64,000 bases of DNA from Anaeromicropila herbilytica. Its GTDB lineage: Bacteria > Bacillota > Clostridia > Lachnospirales > Lachnospiraceae. The stretch lies in NCBI RefSeq assembly GCF_016591975.1, contig NZ_AP024169.1:3697001-3761000 (forward strand), read 5' to 3'. The position numbers and the translations under genes are program-made. The notes beneath the pieces are model-generated. The model did not search any database. It worked only from the letters and a program-made list of their open reading frames with translations, and was not told the DNA's origin. Positions 1 through 9,056 of the stretch are shown here, one piece after another. Position 1 is the stretch's first letter, and the number at the start of each line of letters is the position of its first letter.

Positions 1-585
1 GACACCGCCTGTACATTTGCCATCACTTAAGTTACCTTTCAATATATTGTTGCCTTGAATACCTATATTACCGTCAGTCCCAAAGATGTATACGGCTTTT
101 ACATTAACACGGCCGGGAGATCGAAGCCACCACCACCAGCACCATTCTGAACCTTGAAGTCTTGCTAATCGTTTACTGTTATTTTCATCTTTTCTTTCAA
201 ACCAATATCTTTGATTTTTTCCAGGGTTATAAAGTTTTGAAAGGCTATCTCCGAAATATTTACACACTTGATCAAGGCTTAATAAGAATATATTGTCCTT
301 CGTATCTGCTCCCCCTTTTGTACCATACCACTGATTGTCAAGATTTTTGTTTATTACTGGAATTATTCTTGATTGATCAGCCTCGTCTAGCTTGTCATAA
401 AATTCACCATTAAGATATTTTCGTAACGCGCAATCAGTCCATGTTATATCTTTATAGGCATCATGGTAAGGGCGTTGCTCTATAATATCTTCTGTTATAA
501 TCAAAGCTCTATTGTCCTGTATGTCAAGCACACGCCAATTATAGCCTCCGAATGATAATGATGAGTCAAGTTTAATATCTTCCAT
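1..585 (-). CDS. DUF6273 domain protein, partial (3' end outside window)
   Basis: An open frame of 195 codons starts at ATG 583-585, behind an AGAGGTAC ribosome binding site, and runs off the left edge without a stop. The protein opens MEDIKLDSSLSFGGYNWRVL and later has WCWWWWLRSPGRV near residues 148-160. The WWLRSPG signature is typical of DUF6273 domains, often found on surface or phage-tail-like proteins of gut Firmicutes; the role is unknown. It is the first gene of cassette 11, transcribed away from rlmH like most of the array. No signal peptide is present at this N-terminus, so it is probably cytoplasmic, or a regulatory or effector-type member. Confidence 0.8.
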   Translation of the reverse strand, partial: MEDIKLDSSLSFGGYNWRVLDIQDNRALIITEDIIEQRPYHDAYKDITWTDCALRKYLNGEFYDKLDEADQSRIIPVINKNLDNQWYGTKGGADTKDNIFLLSLDQVCKYFGDSLSKLYNPGKNQRYWFERKDENNSKRLARLQGSEWCWWWWLRSPGRVNVKAVYIFGTDGNIGIQGNNILKGNLSDGKCTGGV

Positions 586-996
586 TTAAGTACCTCTTTC
601 TATGTAATAGATAATCTGCTTACTCTTCGAATTTCTTCTTAACCCTTCTGTTAATTTCCTTCCTGATTCCTGGATATTAAGTTTAAACCGTTACACGGTG
701 TGCGAGTCAAGGATGTAATTCATTTTTCATTTATGTTACTGTACTTTGCTGTATATCATATCTCGTTTGTGGTTTCATCAATTAATATTTATTTATATAA
801 TTATATCTCATATAAATCATTTGGTAAATAATTCAAACAAAAAAATTCCTCAACCATGTTATAACTCATAGTAGAGGAACTTTATATTTTACGTTTAATT
901 CTTATATTCAATTATCCAGTTTTAGTAAATACCGCATTAATTTATGGTACGGTTCTATACAGCATATGTAAAGGATTGTTTTACTATAAGCGTAAT
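586..996. other. Intergenic: 235-bp duplicated block and att site A
   Basis: Bases 752-985 are closely similar to 25217-25450. The shared block holds a short hairpin (TTCCTC near 847 pairing with GAGGAA near 875) followed by the cassette attachment site at 924-985. The part from 586 to 751 contains the probable promoter of the leftward DUF6273 gene; no gene was found. Confidence 0.7.
924..985 (-). repeat. att-like site A (rlmH 3'-end repeat)
   Basis: Degenerate copy. AGTAAA on the left and TTTACT on the right are intact, as is the core TATGGTACGGTTC. The right half-site is altered to TATACAGC. On the minus strand it reads GAACCGTACCATAAA (E-P-Y-H-K), but the stop codon is lost. It lies 12 bp beyond the toxin gene stop. 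Confidence 0.75.
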
Positions 997-1299
997 TTAT
1001 AACAAATTGTTATACTGTCTTCTATTGTATAAAACACGTCTGATTTGAACTACATTTCCTTTAATAATGAAAAACAAAACATAATTTCTTATGATTAAAT
1101 ACCGATATCCTTTTTGTCTTAATACAGTATCTCTTACTAGCGGACATCTTTCTGGCATCGTTTGTAGCCTTTCAATTTCTTGGACAATATAATCAAAATA
1201 CTCTAATGCAGTCTCAGTATAAAACTGATTCAGATACGTAACAACTTCCTCCATATCTTCGCGTGCTTTTTTAAGTATCCTAATTTTATATTGCTCCAT
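997..1299 (-). CDS. RelE/ParE-family toxin
   Basis: This 100-residue basic protein has the RelE/ParE layout: an N-terminal helical pair (YKIRILKKAREDMEEVVTYL), a middle stretch with MPERCPLVRD, and C-terminal strands YRYLIIRNYVLFF and VQIRRVLYNRRQY. Members either cleave mRNA on the ribosome or inhibit gyrase; which one cannot be decided here. Its start overlaps the end of the upstream antitoxin gene by 14 bp, the usual antitoxin-first arrangement with coupled translation. The stop sits 12 bp from att site A, so the pair ends cassette 10 and may stabilise the array against loss. Confidence 0.85.
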   Translation of the reverse strand: MEQYKIRILKKAREDMEEVVTYLNQFYTETALEYFDYIVQEIERLQTMPERCPLVRDTVLRQKGYRYLIIRNYVLFFIIKGNVVQIRRVLYNRRQYNNLL

Positions 1300-1558
1300 T
1301 TACTTTTTTCCTCAAATTTTCTGCAAACACGAAGAAATCTTCTCCTTCATCACCTTCAAAATTATTTTCTTCTGCTTCACTTATTTTCGATAGTAATTCA
1401 AGCTTAGCCTCTAACTGTTCATATACCTCCATAGACATTACTGCTAATTCTCCAACTCCATTTTTAGTAATAAAGATAGGTTCTCTTGTTGCTTTACATA
1501 TTTCTGCAATCTCATTGGAATTATTTCTTAAATCTGATATAGGTCTGATTGTTGGCAT
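1286..1558 (-). CDS. Phd/YefM-family antitoxin
   Basis: A 90-residue protein beginning MPTIRPISDLRNNSNEIAEI, the classic Phd/YefM DNA-binding fold, followed by EPIFITKNGVGELAVMS. The acidic C-terminus (EAEENNFEGDEGEDFF) would neutralise the toxin encoded next. A strong GGAGGTGAGAAT precedes the ATG. Antitoxins of this family bind a palindrome in their own promoter, and a candidate operator is present just upstream. The first gene of a two-gene operon with the RelE/ParE toxin. Confidence 0.88.
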   Translation of the reverse strand: MPTIRPISDLRNNSNEIAEICKATREPIFITKNGVGELAVMSMEVYEQLEAKLELLSKISEAEENNFEGDEGEDFFVFAENLRKKVNGAI

Positions 1559-1584
1559 ATTCTCACCTCCGTTAGTCTCATAAT

Positions 1585-1627
1585 AATATCACTATTTTAT
1601 CATTATATTGATATTATAACAATATAA
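1585..1627 (-). promoter_or_regulatory. Promoter and operator of the toxin-antitoxin operon
   Basis: On the minus strand, TTGTTA and TAAAAT are separated by 17 bp and form a plausible sigma-A promoter. The palindrome halves AATATCA (1585-1591) and TGATATT (1609-1615) lie across the -10 region, where Phd/YefM antitoxins usually bind for autorepression. Confidence 0.5.
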
Positions 1628-1667
1628 AATTTCAGCCAAACAGAAAGAACAACTATGTGTTCTTCTT

Positions 1668-2690
1668 CTACCAAGGAATTGAAATCATATCACGAGTAAT
1701 TTCATCTAGACTATGTGCTCCACACATTGCCATTGTTTCTTCCAACTCATTTCCAATTTTATCTATATAAAGTTGAATACCTTGATCTTCACCACCATAT
1801 AACGCTGTTACAAATGGCCTAGCAATTAAAATACCATCCGCTCCCATAGCAAGAGCTTTAAATACATCTACACCACTACGAATGCCCCCATCAACAAAGA
1901 TTTTCATATCATGACCTACAGTGTCAACGATTTCTTTTAACACTTCAGCAGTTGATAAACATTGATCTAACACTCTTCCTCCATGATTAGAGACAATAAT
2001 GGCACTTGCACCGGCTTGTTTCGCTTTTAATGCTCCTTGAACAGTCATGATTCCCTTTACGATAAATGGCTTATCACATGCTTCTATGATTTGTTTTAAT
2101 TCATTTACAGATTTACTTCCCGCAGGAGGTGTCATATTTTTCAAAAAAGGTAACCCTGCTGCATCAATATCCATAGCTACAGCAATGGCATTTGATTCTT
2201 TGACATATTTCAATTTTTCTAAAATAGTATCATAATTCCATGGTTTAATGGTTGGTATCCCAAGACCATTTTCTTTCCTGATTGCTTCTGTTGCTGCTTT
2301 CATTACTTCTGGATTGGTTCCATCTCCAGTAAATGCTAATATGCCATGTTTTACACAAGAGGAAACAAGAATATTATTATATGACATATCATCATACTTA
2401 TCACCATAATGAAGATTCACTGCTCCTACTGGTCCTGCAAAAATGGGGTATTTAAATCTTTGTTCAAATAATTGAACACTTGTATCAACTGCTTTATTTT
2501 CTACTAAAGTATCCATATGAATTCTTATTTCTTTCCATTTATCATAGTTTCTTATCGCTACGTCGCCTATCCCTTTAGCACCTGGTCCGGGAATTTGATT
2601 TTTACAAACTTTCCCATTACATTCATGACAAGCTTTACAATAGTCTCCTATACATGTTCTTGCTATTTCTAATATTTCACTGTATATCAT
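1668..2690 (-). CDS. FMN-dependent alpha-hydroxyacid dehydrogenase
   Basis: A 340-residue TIM-barrel flavoprotein of the lactate oxidase / glycolate oxidase family. It shows the active-site motif SNHGGRVLDQ near residue 233 (His base, Arg for the substrate carboxylate) and the FMN-phosphate region VDGGIRSGVDVFKALAMGAD near 267. Family enzymes oxidise L-2-hydroxyacids to 2-oxoacids; the substrate is unknown. The first 35 residues hold five cysteines (CIGDYC, CHEC, VCKN), a feature of the clostridial branch that could bind metal. It is a single gene transcribed leftwards, divergent from the AraC gene at 3187. Confidence 0.8.
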   Translation of the reverse strand: MIYSEILEIARTCIGDYCKACHECNGKVCKNQIPGPGAKGIGDVAIRNYDKWKEIRIHMDTLVENKAVDTSVQLFEQRFKYPIFAGPVGAVNLHYGDKYDDMSYNNILVSSCVKHGILAFTGDGTNPEVMKAATEAIRKENGLGIPTIKPWNYDTILEKLKYVKESNAIAVAMDIDAAGLPFLKNMTPPAGSKSVNELKQIIEACDKPFIVKGIMTVQGALKAKQAGASAIIVSNHGGRVLDQCLSTAEVLKEIVDTVGHDMKIFVDGGIRSGVDVFKALAMGADGILIARPFVTALYGGEDQGIQLYIDKIGNELEETMAMCGAHSLDEITRDMISIPW

Positions 2691-3186
2691 TGTGATTCTC
2701 CTTTACTCCTTAATAATTTATTTGATTAAAATATGTAATTTCTACTTTTTCTTGCATATTCCATTCTTAAATTTCATAGTATCATGTTTACAACAAAAAA
2801 TCTACGACATCTCTGTCATGGATTTCATTGGTGAAGGCCATTTAAACCTTAAACTTCTCAATATTTTTCTAATTCATCCGCTTTTTCATTAAGCAAACTT
2901 ACTAAAGAAGATACCTCCTCAACAGATGCTAATTGCTACTTTACCTCGTCTTGATATAGAAGTTTACAATAAAAAGCCACAAATCTAGCTTACTAATATG
3001 TTGCACTCCAACTTATTTCTAATTCAGATAATATTGGAAAAGAACTGTAAGCTTATGTTATAATTAATTCGTTATGTTAATATAAAATTGATACTAATAA
3101 TTATTTATATAGCCTCTCTTTATTGGGCAGAAAAAGAGAGGTAGTGTTATCAGAAATAGAGTATTTTATTGTAAGGAGATGAAGAT
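2691..3186. other. Intergenic between divergent genes
   Basis: This 496-bp stretch separates the FMN dehydrogenase from an AraC regulator. It must contain both promoters. A hairpin, CCTCTCTTT (3113-3121) with AAAGAGAGG (3133-3141), lies in the leader of the AraC gene. No convincing gene was found. Confidence 0.5.
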
Positions 3187-4041
3187 ATGGAATGGATAGT
3201 ACGATTAAATAATGCTGTTAATTATATTGAAGAGAATATAAAAGAAACTATCGATTTAGAAGAAGTATCTAAGATTGCATGTTGCTCAACTTATCATTTT
3301 CAAAGGATGTTTTCCTATATGGCAGATGTACCATTATCAGAGTACATACGCCGTAGAAGAATGTCATTGGCAGCCGTTGATTTACAAAGCGGTAATGAAA
3401 AAGTGATAGATATTGCTCTAAAATATGGATATGATTCACCAACAGCATTTAACAGAGCTTTTAAAAATGTACATGGTATAACACCCTCCCAGGCAAAAGA
3501 AGAAGGTACAATATTAAAAGCATTTCCTCCTATCAGCTTCAAAATAACAATAAAGGGAGATAGTGAAATGAATTACCGAATTGAAAAGAAAGAATCATTT
3601 AGAATTGTAGGTGTTTCAGAACCATTAGAAACAGAAATTGAGAAAAACTTTGAAATTGTTCCAAAAATGTGGAGCACAGCTTCAATGAATGGAACAATAC
3701 CAAGGCTTACTACCATGATGGACGGAATGCCTATGGGTATGCTTGGAGTAAGCTCTTGTAATGAATCCGATAATTGGAGATACTATATTGCAGTTGCAAG
3801 TAATCAACCAATAGAGAATAATTTAGAAGAATACATTGTCCCTAGCTCCCTATGGGCAATATTTTCGGGAGAAGGAACTAGTCAGTCTATGCAGGAGTTA
3901 GAAAGAAGAATTGTAACTGAATGGCTTCCAACTTCAGGATATGAATATGGAAATGCACCAGATATTGAGGTGTATATTAATCCTGATCCGGAGAATGCCA
4001 AGTATGAGGTTTGGATTCCGGTTTCCAAAAAAGAGAATTAA
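3187..4041 (+). CDS. AraC-family regulator with GyrI-like effector domain
   Basis: 284 residues. The N-terminal 105 residues carry two helix-turn-helix motifs of the AraC type (CCSTYHFQRMFSY; then IDIALKYGYDSPTAFNRAFK). Residues from about 120 to the end form a GyrI-like small-molecule-binding domain (NYRIEKKESFRIVGVSEP). This is the Rob/SoxS-type order with the DNA-binding part first. It has AAGGAGATGAAGAT before the ATG. It is a close paralogue of the regulator at 27846-28751. It lies 55 bp upstream of the DUF5131 gene, so the two are probably co-transcribed. The inducing ligand is unknown. Confidence 0.88.
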   Translation: MEWIVRLNNAVNYIEENIKETIDLEEVSKIACCSTYHFQRMFSYMADVPLSEYIRRRRMSLAAVDLQSGNEKVIDIALKYGYDSPTAFNRAFKNVHGITPSQAKEEGTILKAFPPISFKITIKGDSEMNYRIEKKESFRIVGVSEPLETEIEKNFEIVPKMWSTASMNGTIPRLTTMMDGMPMGMLGVSSCNESDNWRYYIAVASNQPIENNLEEYIVPSSLWAIFSGEGTSQSMQELERRIVTEWLPTSGYEYGNAPDIEVYINPDPENAKYEVWIPVSKKEN

Positions 4042-4096
4042 GTATGGTGCATTTGGTATATTGTGATGACAAATCAAAATTCTAGGTGGTGTTATT

Positions 4097-4804
4097 ATGT
4101 CAATGTGGAATCCGTGGCGTGGTTGTTATAAATATAGCGAAGGATGTAAATACTGCTATATTCATAAAGGTGATGCCAAACGAGGAGTAAATACAGGCAC
4201 AATTGTAAAAACAGATAGTTTTGATGCTCCTGTTGCAAAGAATAAAAAAGGTGAATATAAGATCAAATCTGGTCAAACTGTGTACTTATGTTTTTCTACA
4301 GACTTTCTTATTGAAGAGGCTGATGAATGGAGAAACCAATGTTGGAAAATGATAAAAGAACGCTCGGACCTAAATTTTATTTTTCTTACCAAAAGAATCG
4401 AAAGATTTATGCAATGTATTCCGAATGACTGGAACAATGGTTATGATAATGTAACTGTTGGCTGCACTGTTGAAAACCAAGATAGAGCAGACTTTAGGCT
4501 CTCTCTATTTGCCAACCTTCCAATAAAGCATAGGAACATAATTTGTCAGCCACTTATTGAAGAGATAACTATAGCAAAATATCTGAATAATATTGAATTG
4601 GTGGTAGTTGGTGGTGAATCTGATAGAAATGCAAGACCGCTGAATTACAAATGGGTTTTGTCCATTCGAGAGCAATGTATAGCGAAAGGAGTTCGTTTCG
4701 AATTTAGGCAATGTGGGACTCACTTTATCAAAGATGATAAAAAATACACACTTAATGTCAAAGATTTATGCATTCAGGCCAGAAAAGCAAATATTAACTG
4801 TTAA
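4097..4804 (+). CDS. DUF5131 family protein (phage Gp37/Gp68-like radical-SAM-type)
   Basis: 235 residues with an N-terminal cysteine cluster (GCYKYSEGCKYCY, cysteines 10, 17 and 20) next to MWNPWRGC. This is the hallmark of the DUF5131 / phage Gp37-Gp68 family, thought to resemble radical-SAM enzymes of the spore-photoproduct-lyase type. Also characteristic are FLTKRIERF, VTVGCTVENQ and VVGGESDRNARPL. The reaction is unknown. It follows the AraC gene on the plus strand, one of the few rightward transcripts in the array, and ends in a strong terminator before att site B. Confidence 0.82.
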   Translation: MSMWNPWRGCYKYSEGCKYCYIHKGDAKRGVNTGTIVKTDSFDAPVAKNKKGEYKIKSGQTVYLCFSTDFLIEEADEWRNQCWKMIKERSDLNFIFLTKRIERFMQCIPNDWNNGYDNVTVGCTVENQDRADFRLSLFANLPIKHRNIICQPLIEEITIAKYLNNIELVVVGGESDRNARPLNYKWVLSIREQCIAKGVRFEFRQCGTHFIKDDKKYTLNVKDLCIQARKANINC

Positions 4805-4879
4805 TAGCTCGTTTAGAGAAAGGCTTGGAGTATGAGTATAATGTAAAGTTATGTTAGTTCGCCTTCTCTTAAATGTATC

Positions 4880-4917
4880 AAGGACTTACACTAATACAGT
4901 AAGTCCTCTTTTTTATT
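4880..4917 (+). terminator. Rho-independent terminator
   Basis: AGGACTTAC pairs with GTAAGTCCT around a short loop and is followed by CTTTTTTATT. It ends the rightward AraC-DUF5131 transcript and lies 37 bp before att site B. Confidence 0.85.
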
Positions 4918-4953
4918 CCTATATCAACAGTATTATAAAAAACTCCTAGATTT

Positions 4954-5000
4954 AGTAAATCGCTACATTAATATATGGTACGGTGAACCGTCGTTTTTAT
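4954..5000 (-). repeat. att-like site B (degenerate, core inverted)
   Basis: The left flank AGTAAAT and the half-site TATATGGTACGG match the family, but the centre reads GGTGAACCGT on the plus strand where the others read GGTTCACCGT. The two central bases are therefore in the opposite sense. The right arm is largely lost. It lies 27 bp beyond the ABC permease stop. Confidence 0.6.
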
Positions 5001-5026
5001 GATATACTTTATAAGCAATATTATTA

Positions 5027-5806
5027 TTAAAACAACTCTAGGGTTCCTTTTTTAATTGCTTTTTGTTCTGCATAATATACCATAACTCTAGCTAATAAAA
5101 GGTAAACAATTCCCACAATGAACTCCCCTACGAGCAGTTCAAATAATCGATTTCCATCATAACCTGTAAATATCATTTTTGCAGCCTCTATACTTCTCGT
5201 AAGCGGTAATATCTGAGATATTATTCTTCCGCATATTGGCAACTGAGTTACTGGAAAATTCGATCCTGTAAAAATCAGAATAATAAAACTCATCGTATTT
5301 AAGATTAGATGCATCTGATCCGTCAATAGACCAATCGTACCAAGAAATAATCCCAATGAGCAAGCTCCCATCATTGCAAAAAGTAAAATTAGAAAGTACA
5401 TCCCAAAATTAATTTTATGAAATGGTAAACGAAATAATAATCCGCCAGCTAAGAATCCAAGAGTCGTTGTTAACATACATACAAGACAGGGAAAGAAACC
5501 TTTTTGTAATATAATCTGTAACTTTGATATTGGCGAACAAATAATCGAGCGAATTCTACCATAACAACGTTCCCCGTAAAAAGAACTCCCCAAAGAAAAG
5601 ATACAAACATTTGTGCACAAAAGATACGAATTGCCGATAACCCATTTGGTCAAATCATTAGTTTGAAATGCAAAACTAGCAAGTAAACAATAAAACACAA
5701 GTGACAAAAATGGATACATTGTATCTAGTGTTATGAATTCCTCAACTTGAAAAGGTCCTAAATGCCCTTTAAAATCCAGATAACTCATCTTTAAAAAACT
5801 TTTCAT
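5027..5806 (-). CDS. ABC-2 type transporter permease
   Basis: A 259-residue integral membrane protein with about six hydrophobic segments, of the ABC-2 permease family (hydrophobic runs near residues 25-50, 65-80, 105-130, 135-170, 172-185 and 230-250). It follows the sister permease by 2 bp and the ATPase upstream, forming a three-gene export system. The substrate cannot be told; related systems export antibiotics, lipids or peptides. It is the last gene before att site B. Confidence 0.82.
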   Translation of the reverse strand: MKSFLKMSYLDFKGHLGPFQVEEFITLDTMYPFLSLVFYCLLASFAFQTNDLTKWVIGNSYLLCTNVCIFSLGSSFYGERCYGRIRSIICSPISKLQIILQKGFFPCLVCMLTTTLGFLAGGLLFRLPFHKINFGMYFLILLFAMMGACSLGLFLGTIGLLTDQMHLILNTMSFIILIFTGSNFPVTQLPICGRIISQILPLTRSIEAAKMIFTGYDGNRLFELLVGEFIVGIVYLLLARVMVYYAEQKAIKKGTLELF

Positions 5807-5808
5807 TC

Positions 5809-6582
5809 TTAACTCACCTCCAAAGTTGCTTTTACACGTATTTGCCTATCAATAATTATGTATAACCACCAAGTGAATAGAATACAAACAACAATGCTTA
5901 TTGTGCTTATGAAAAACATTTTGCAATACTCTCTCACTGATATCACACCACTAATACTCATACGAATTAATTTAATAACCCATGTAATTGGAATTAGTTT
6001 GGCAATCACTTGTGCCCACTGTGGCAATATTTCGATTGGGTAGCTAAAACCACATAACATAATAATAGGAATCTCAAGCAGATTCATATAAAGTGTAGTT
6101 TTTCGCGATATCATCAGTAGATAAGCAATACAGAGCGCTATTGCTGAGAAACTAATCATAGCAAGTATTAATGATATTACCAGATAACCTGGACTACCTA
6201 TCTGTATACGATCTCTCGTAATTATTCTTGCAGTAAAATATGATATTACGATTGCAGACATGGATAGTATCGTATTTCCTACGATTTTACCAAAAATAAT
6301 GTAACCAAAACTTGTAGGAGAAGCATATATGAGAGGTAATGTTCCCATATAACGCTCACGATTGATGTCACCGATCGAAGAGAAGCAAATACACCCCCAT
6401 AATGCCATCAAACCTGAACCAAACACCACATATGCTAAAAAATTAGTTTCCTTCGAGTTTAAAAACATCATGTAAAGAAAAAAAGTATTCATAATTGGAT
6501 TTACAATCAAACAAAATCGAAACATAGGTCTAACCCAAGAATTTCGTATCTGCAAGCGAATGGTCTGCAAAATCACATTCAT
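5809..6582 (-). CDS. ABC-2 type transporter permease
   Basis: 257 residues, six predicted membrane spans, ABC-2 family (WGCICFSSIGDINRERYMGT near residue 63 and a terminal basic tail). Its start overlaps the ATPase gene stop by 4 bp (ATGA), so translation is coupled. Two different permeases with one ATPase suggest a heterodimeric channel. The gene order is ATPase, permease, permease, all leftward. Confidence 0.85.
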   Translation of the reverse strand: MNVILQTIRLQIRNSWVRPMFRFCLIVNPIMNTFFLYMMFLNSKETNFLAYVVFGSGLMALWGCICFSSIGDINRERYMGTLPLIYASPTSFGYIIFGKIVGNTILSMSAIVISYFTARIITRDRIQIGSPGYLVISLILAMISFSAIALCIAYLLMISRKTTLYMNLLEIPIIMLCGFSYPIEILPQWAQVIAKLIPITWVIKLIRMSISGVISVREYCKMFFISTISIVVCILFTWWLYIIIDRQIRVKATLEVS

Positions 6583-7379
6583 CGATTTTCCCCCTCCTTA
6601 AATTCACTATTACTTGATTCAATCAATTTTATGTACACATCTTCCAAAGTTTGATGATCCTTTGTTGCATGTTTCTTTTTCAAATTCTCTGGCGTATCCA
6701 GTGCTATCATATTCCCATGATTTATAATTGCAATTCTGTCACATAACTCATCGGCTTCATATAAATAATGAGTTGTTAATATTACGGTCCTACCTTTATC
6801 CCTCATATTTAAGATAATACCACGTAGCATCTTAGCACCAATCGGGTCTAATCCTACTGTTGGTTCATCCATGAAAATAATTTCGGGATCATTAATTAAT
6901 CCCCTTGCAATTTGCAAACGCTGTATCATACCTTTGGAATAAGTCTCAACTAAACAATCCGCCTTATCTGTTAACTCTACAAGTTCAAATAACTCTTGTA
7001 CTCTTTGATCGATCATCGAACTTGGTAACTGATACAAACTCGCAAAATAAAGCAAATTATCACGTGCTGAAAGTCTTCGGTATACCCCCATTTCTCCTCC
7101 AAATATAAAATTAATTTTCTTACGAATCTTTTTGCTTTCCTTCTCCACATCAAGCCCAAGTACTTTGCAAGTACCTGCTGACGGTGCTAACAGCGTAATC
7201 ATCATCTTGATTGTCGTTGTTTTTCCAGCACCATTTTGCCCTAATAATCCAAAGACCTCTCCCTTTTGCACACAGAAAGAAAGACCTCTTACTGTATTTA
7301 CCGAGTTTTTCTTTGGTCGAACCCAACCTTTTTTCGTTTCATATTTTCGTTGTAAATTCTTCACTTCCACTACATTCAT
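6579..7379 (-). CDS. ABC transporter ATP-binding protein
   Basis: 266 residues with all nucleotide-binding motifs: Walker A GLLGQNGAGKTTTIK (about residue 45), signature YSKGMIQRLQIARG, Walker B IIFMDEPTVGLDP and the switch His in VILTTHYLYEADEL. It resembles the CcmA/NatA type that energises ABC-2 export permeases. It is the first gene of the operon with the two permeases. The promoter just upstream contains a palindrome that the neighbouring ArsR-type regulator could bind. Confidence 0.92.
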   Translation of the reverse strand: MNVVEVKNLQRKYETKKGWVRPKKNSVNTVRGLSFCVQKGEVFGLLGQNGAGKTTTIKMMITLLAPSAGTCKVLGLDVEKESKKIRKKINFIFGGEMGVYRRLSARDNLLYFASLYQLPSSMIDQRVQELFELVELTDKADCLVETYSKGMIQRLQIARGLINDPEIIFMDEPTVGLDPIGAKMLRGIILNMRDKGRTVILTTHYLYEADELCDRIAIINHGNMIALDTPENLKKKHATKDHQTLEDVYIKLIESSNSEFKEGENR

Positions 7380-7466
7380 TTTCTACCTCATTTCTGCGCC
7401 ACTTTTGTAATGCCAAGTTTGCGGATGCAGCGCTGACACAAACTTCTTATTTTTCATTCAGCCATC

Positions 7467-7516
7467 GTTCGATGTATATCGTATACTATGTTAATCGAAC
7501 AGTATAAAAATGTCAA
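7467..7516 (-). promoter_or_regulatory. Promoter with palindromic operator for the ABC operon
   Basis: On the minus strand, TTGACA (7511-7516) and TAACAT (7488-7493) are 17 bp apart. The inverted repeat GTTCGAT (7467-7473) and ATCGAAC (7494-7500) brackets the -10 region, a position suited to repression. The ArsR-type regulator encoded immediately upstream is the obvious candidate; this is inferred. Confidence 0.6.
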
Positions 7517-7591
7517 GACTTTATAAATACTCCTTACTACACTTTACATATATAAAGCATTTTTTTATGAAGTTACTAAATAACTATGCAC

Positions 7592-7652
7592 AATAAAATA
7601 GAGTATAAGAATCCACTGATTAAATAACTAATTCAATGATTTCTCATACTCT
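7592..7652 (-). terminator. Terminator of the ArsR-type gene
   Basis: AGAGTATAAGAATC pairs with GATTTCTCATACTCT with one mismatch, and on the minus strand ATTTTATT follows. It lies 20 bp past the regulator stop, so the ABC operon has its own promoter. Confidence 0.65.
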
Positions 7653-7671
7653 GCTCATATTGTTTATTCTA

Positions 7672-8676
7672 TTATTGCAAAAATGTATCCTGTAACACCT
7701 TGATACAATTTTGTATGGTACGTTTCGATATACTATAGCATTTGGTACTTCCTACTGGCTCTTCATGCACTAATCCACTATCCCTTAATGCATTCATATG
7801 ATGAGATACCGTAGAAGTTGCAAGTTTCATTTTCTTAGCAATCTCAACTCCAGTTAAATGTTCTTCCTTATTCAATAACAAAAGTATCCGATATCTTGTA
7901 TTATCTGCCATTGCCTTCAACTGTTCTGGTATATTCTGTTTCTTTTCCCGAAGACGTTGAAAGTCATAAAAAAGAAATTGATCTTTTTCAAAAACTCTAC
8001 AGAATAACACTGGAAAAAAGACGGAGGGAATAAAATAGAAGGTTTTGTATGGGCCTCGGTTATAGCAGTTTTTTCCCATAAGTTCTTCCGAATAAGAAAA
8101 AGGTTCTTTTGTCTTAAGTTCCTGAATGATTACATTCATTTCTGCTTCAATTGTCGACTGTTGACTATCTAAATATTGTTCTGCCGCCTCATTTTTAAGA
8201 CTCTCTACAAATGTAAAGAACATATGAATTAAATTCTTGGTATCCTGAAAAAAGAATTGAAATGCTATATACTGTGAAAACAAATCAGGATGCTTCTCAA
8301 AGAACTCCTGCTCCCCAGTCTCACTATGAATAGCTGTCAAAATCTCTTCTTTTGAAATACTCTGAAAATAAATTCTTAAAAATTCTTCCTTTGGTAATGA
8401 AACCAAGTACTCTTCATAACCTTTCAGCGTAAATTTCTCAATATCATAATTCATAAAAAATTCAAGCATTCCCATACTAAAGTCTTTCTTCATACTTTGA
8501 AATACTTCGAACAGCCAACGAAACTTTCCTGCCGTCGCTACCTCTTTCTTTGCTCCATACACCTTCCCAATATTCTGATTAACCCCATTGGGTGCCAATT
8601 GCTCTAGCGCTACAAACAAATATTCCATTTCTCTATGATATACTAAATAGGAATTTTTTCCAATTAATTTGTACAT
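7672..8676 (-). CDS. ArsR-type winged-helix transcriptional regulator
   Basis: 334 residues. The DNA-binding winged helix is C-terminal (MADNTRYRILLLLNKEEHLT, then KMKLATSTVSHHMNALRDSG, wing VGSTKCYSISKR). The first 240 residues are a helical sensor region of unknown specificity. Unlike classical ArsR proteins there is no visible metal-binding Cys cluster. The start at 8676 is chosen because GGGAG stands 6 bases before it, while the upstream ATG has none. Its position just upstream of the ABC operon suggests it controls that exporter. Confidence 0.8.
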   Translation of the reverse strand: MYKLIGKNSYLVYHREMEYLFVALEQLAPNGVNQNIGKVYGAKKEVATAGKFRWLFEVFQSMKKDFSMGMLEFFMNYDIEKFTLKGYEEYLVSLPKEEFLRIYFQSISKEEILTAIHSETGEQEFFEKHPDLFSQYIAFQFFFQDTKNLIHMFFTFVESLKNEAAEQYLDSQQSTIEAEMNVIIQELKTKEPFSYSEELMGKNCYNRGPYKTFYFIPSVFFPVLFCRVFEKDQFLFYDFQRLREKKQNIPEQLKAMADNTRYRILLLLNKEEHLTGVEIAKKMKLATSTVSHHMNALRDSGLVHEEPVGSTKCYSISKRTIQNCIKVLQDTFLQ

Positions 8677-8777
8677 GTTAACTCCCATCTAAAGAACTAG
8701 TCCCTAGTTTTCATAATAATCTATAATGGTATAAATTATATCATAACTGATATTAAAATGTAAGCAATTATGTTTTA

Positions 8778-9056
8778 TTAACAATAGAAAGAGATTTCAC
8801 CAAAGAAATTCATCCATTTATTTAAAATATCTTTACTTCGAGCCTCAATTACATCACAAACATCATTAAGCGTTCTTTCTGGTATTTTTGAATTATTATT
8901 TGCTAACAAGCATTTCCCATTACGCGTAATCCAAACTTTTGTAGTATTAGGAGCAGGAACACCTTCTACTACATGTACATGTATAGGTTCTAATGGTTGT
9001 CCTTCATTCGCCCAAAAATACACAACATATCCACCAACCTTAAAAATTTGAGGCAT
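8778..9056 (-). CDS. DUF4160 family protein
   Basis: 92 residues, beginning MPQIFKVGGYVVYFWANEG and containing PIHVHVVEG, the conserved core of DUF4160. Proteins of this family usually sit beside another small gene and are suspected toxin-antitoxin-like or mobile-cargo proteins; function is unproven. The start at 9056 follows GGGGGAATCGGA, and the upstream gene stops inside this start region (17-bp overlap), so the two are translationally coupled. Confidence 0.75.
   Translation of the reverse strand: MPQIFKVGGYVVYFWANEGQPLEPIHVHVVEGVPAPNTTKVWITRNGKCLLANNNSKIPERTLNDVCDVIEARSKDILNKWMNFFGEISFYC

Noticed and set aside
745..985. CRISPR repeat array
   Set aside because: Repeats are kilobases apart with genes between them, not regularly spaced short spacers.
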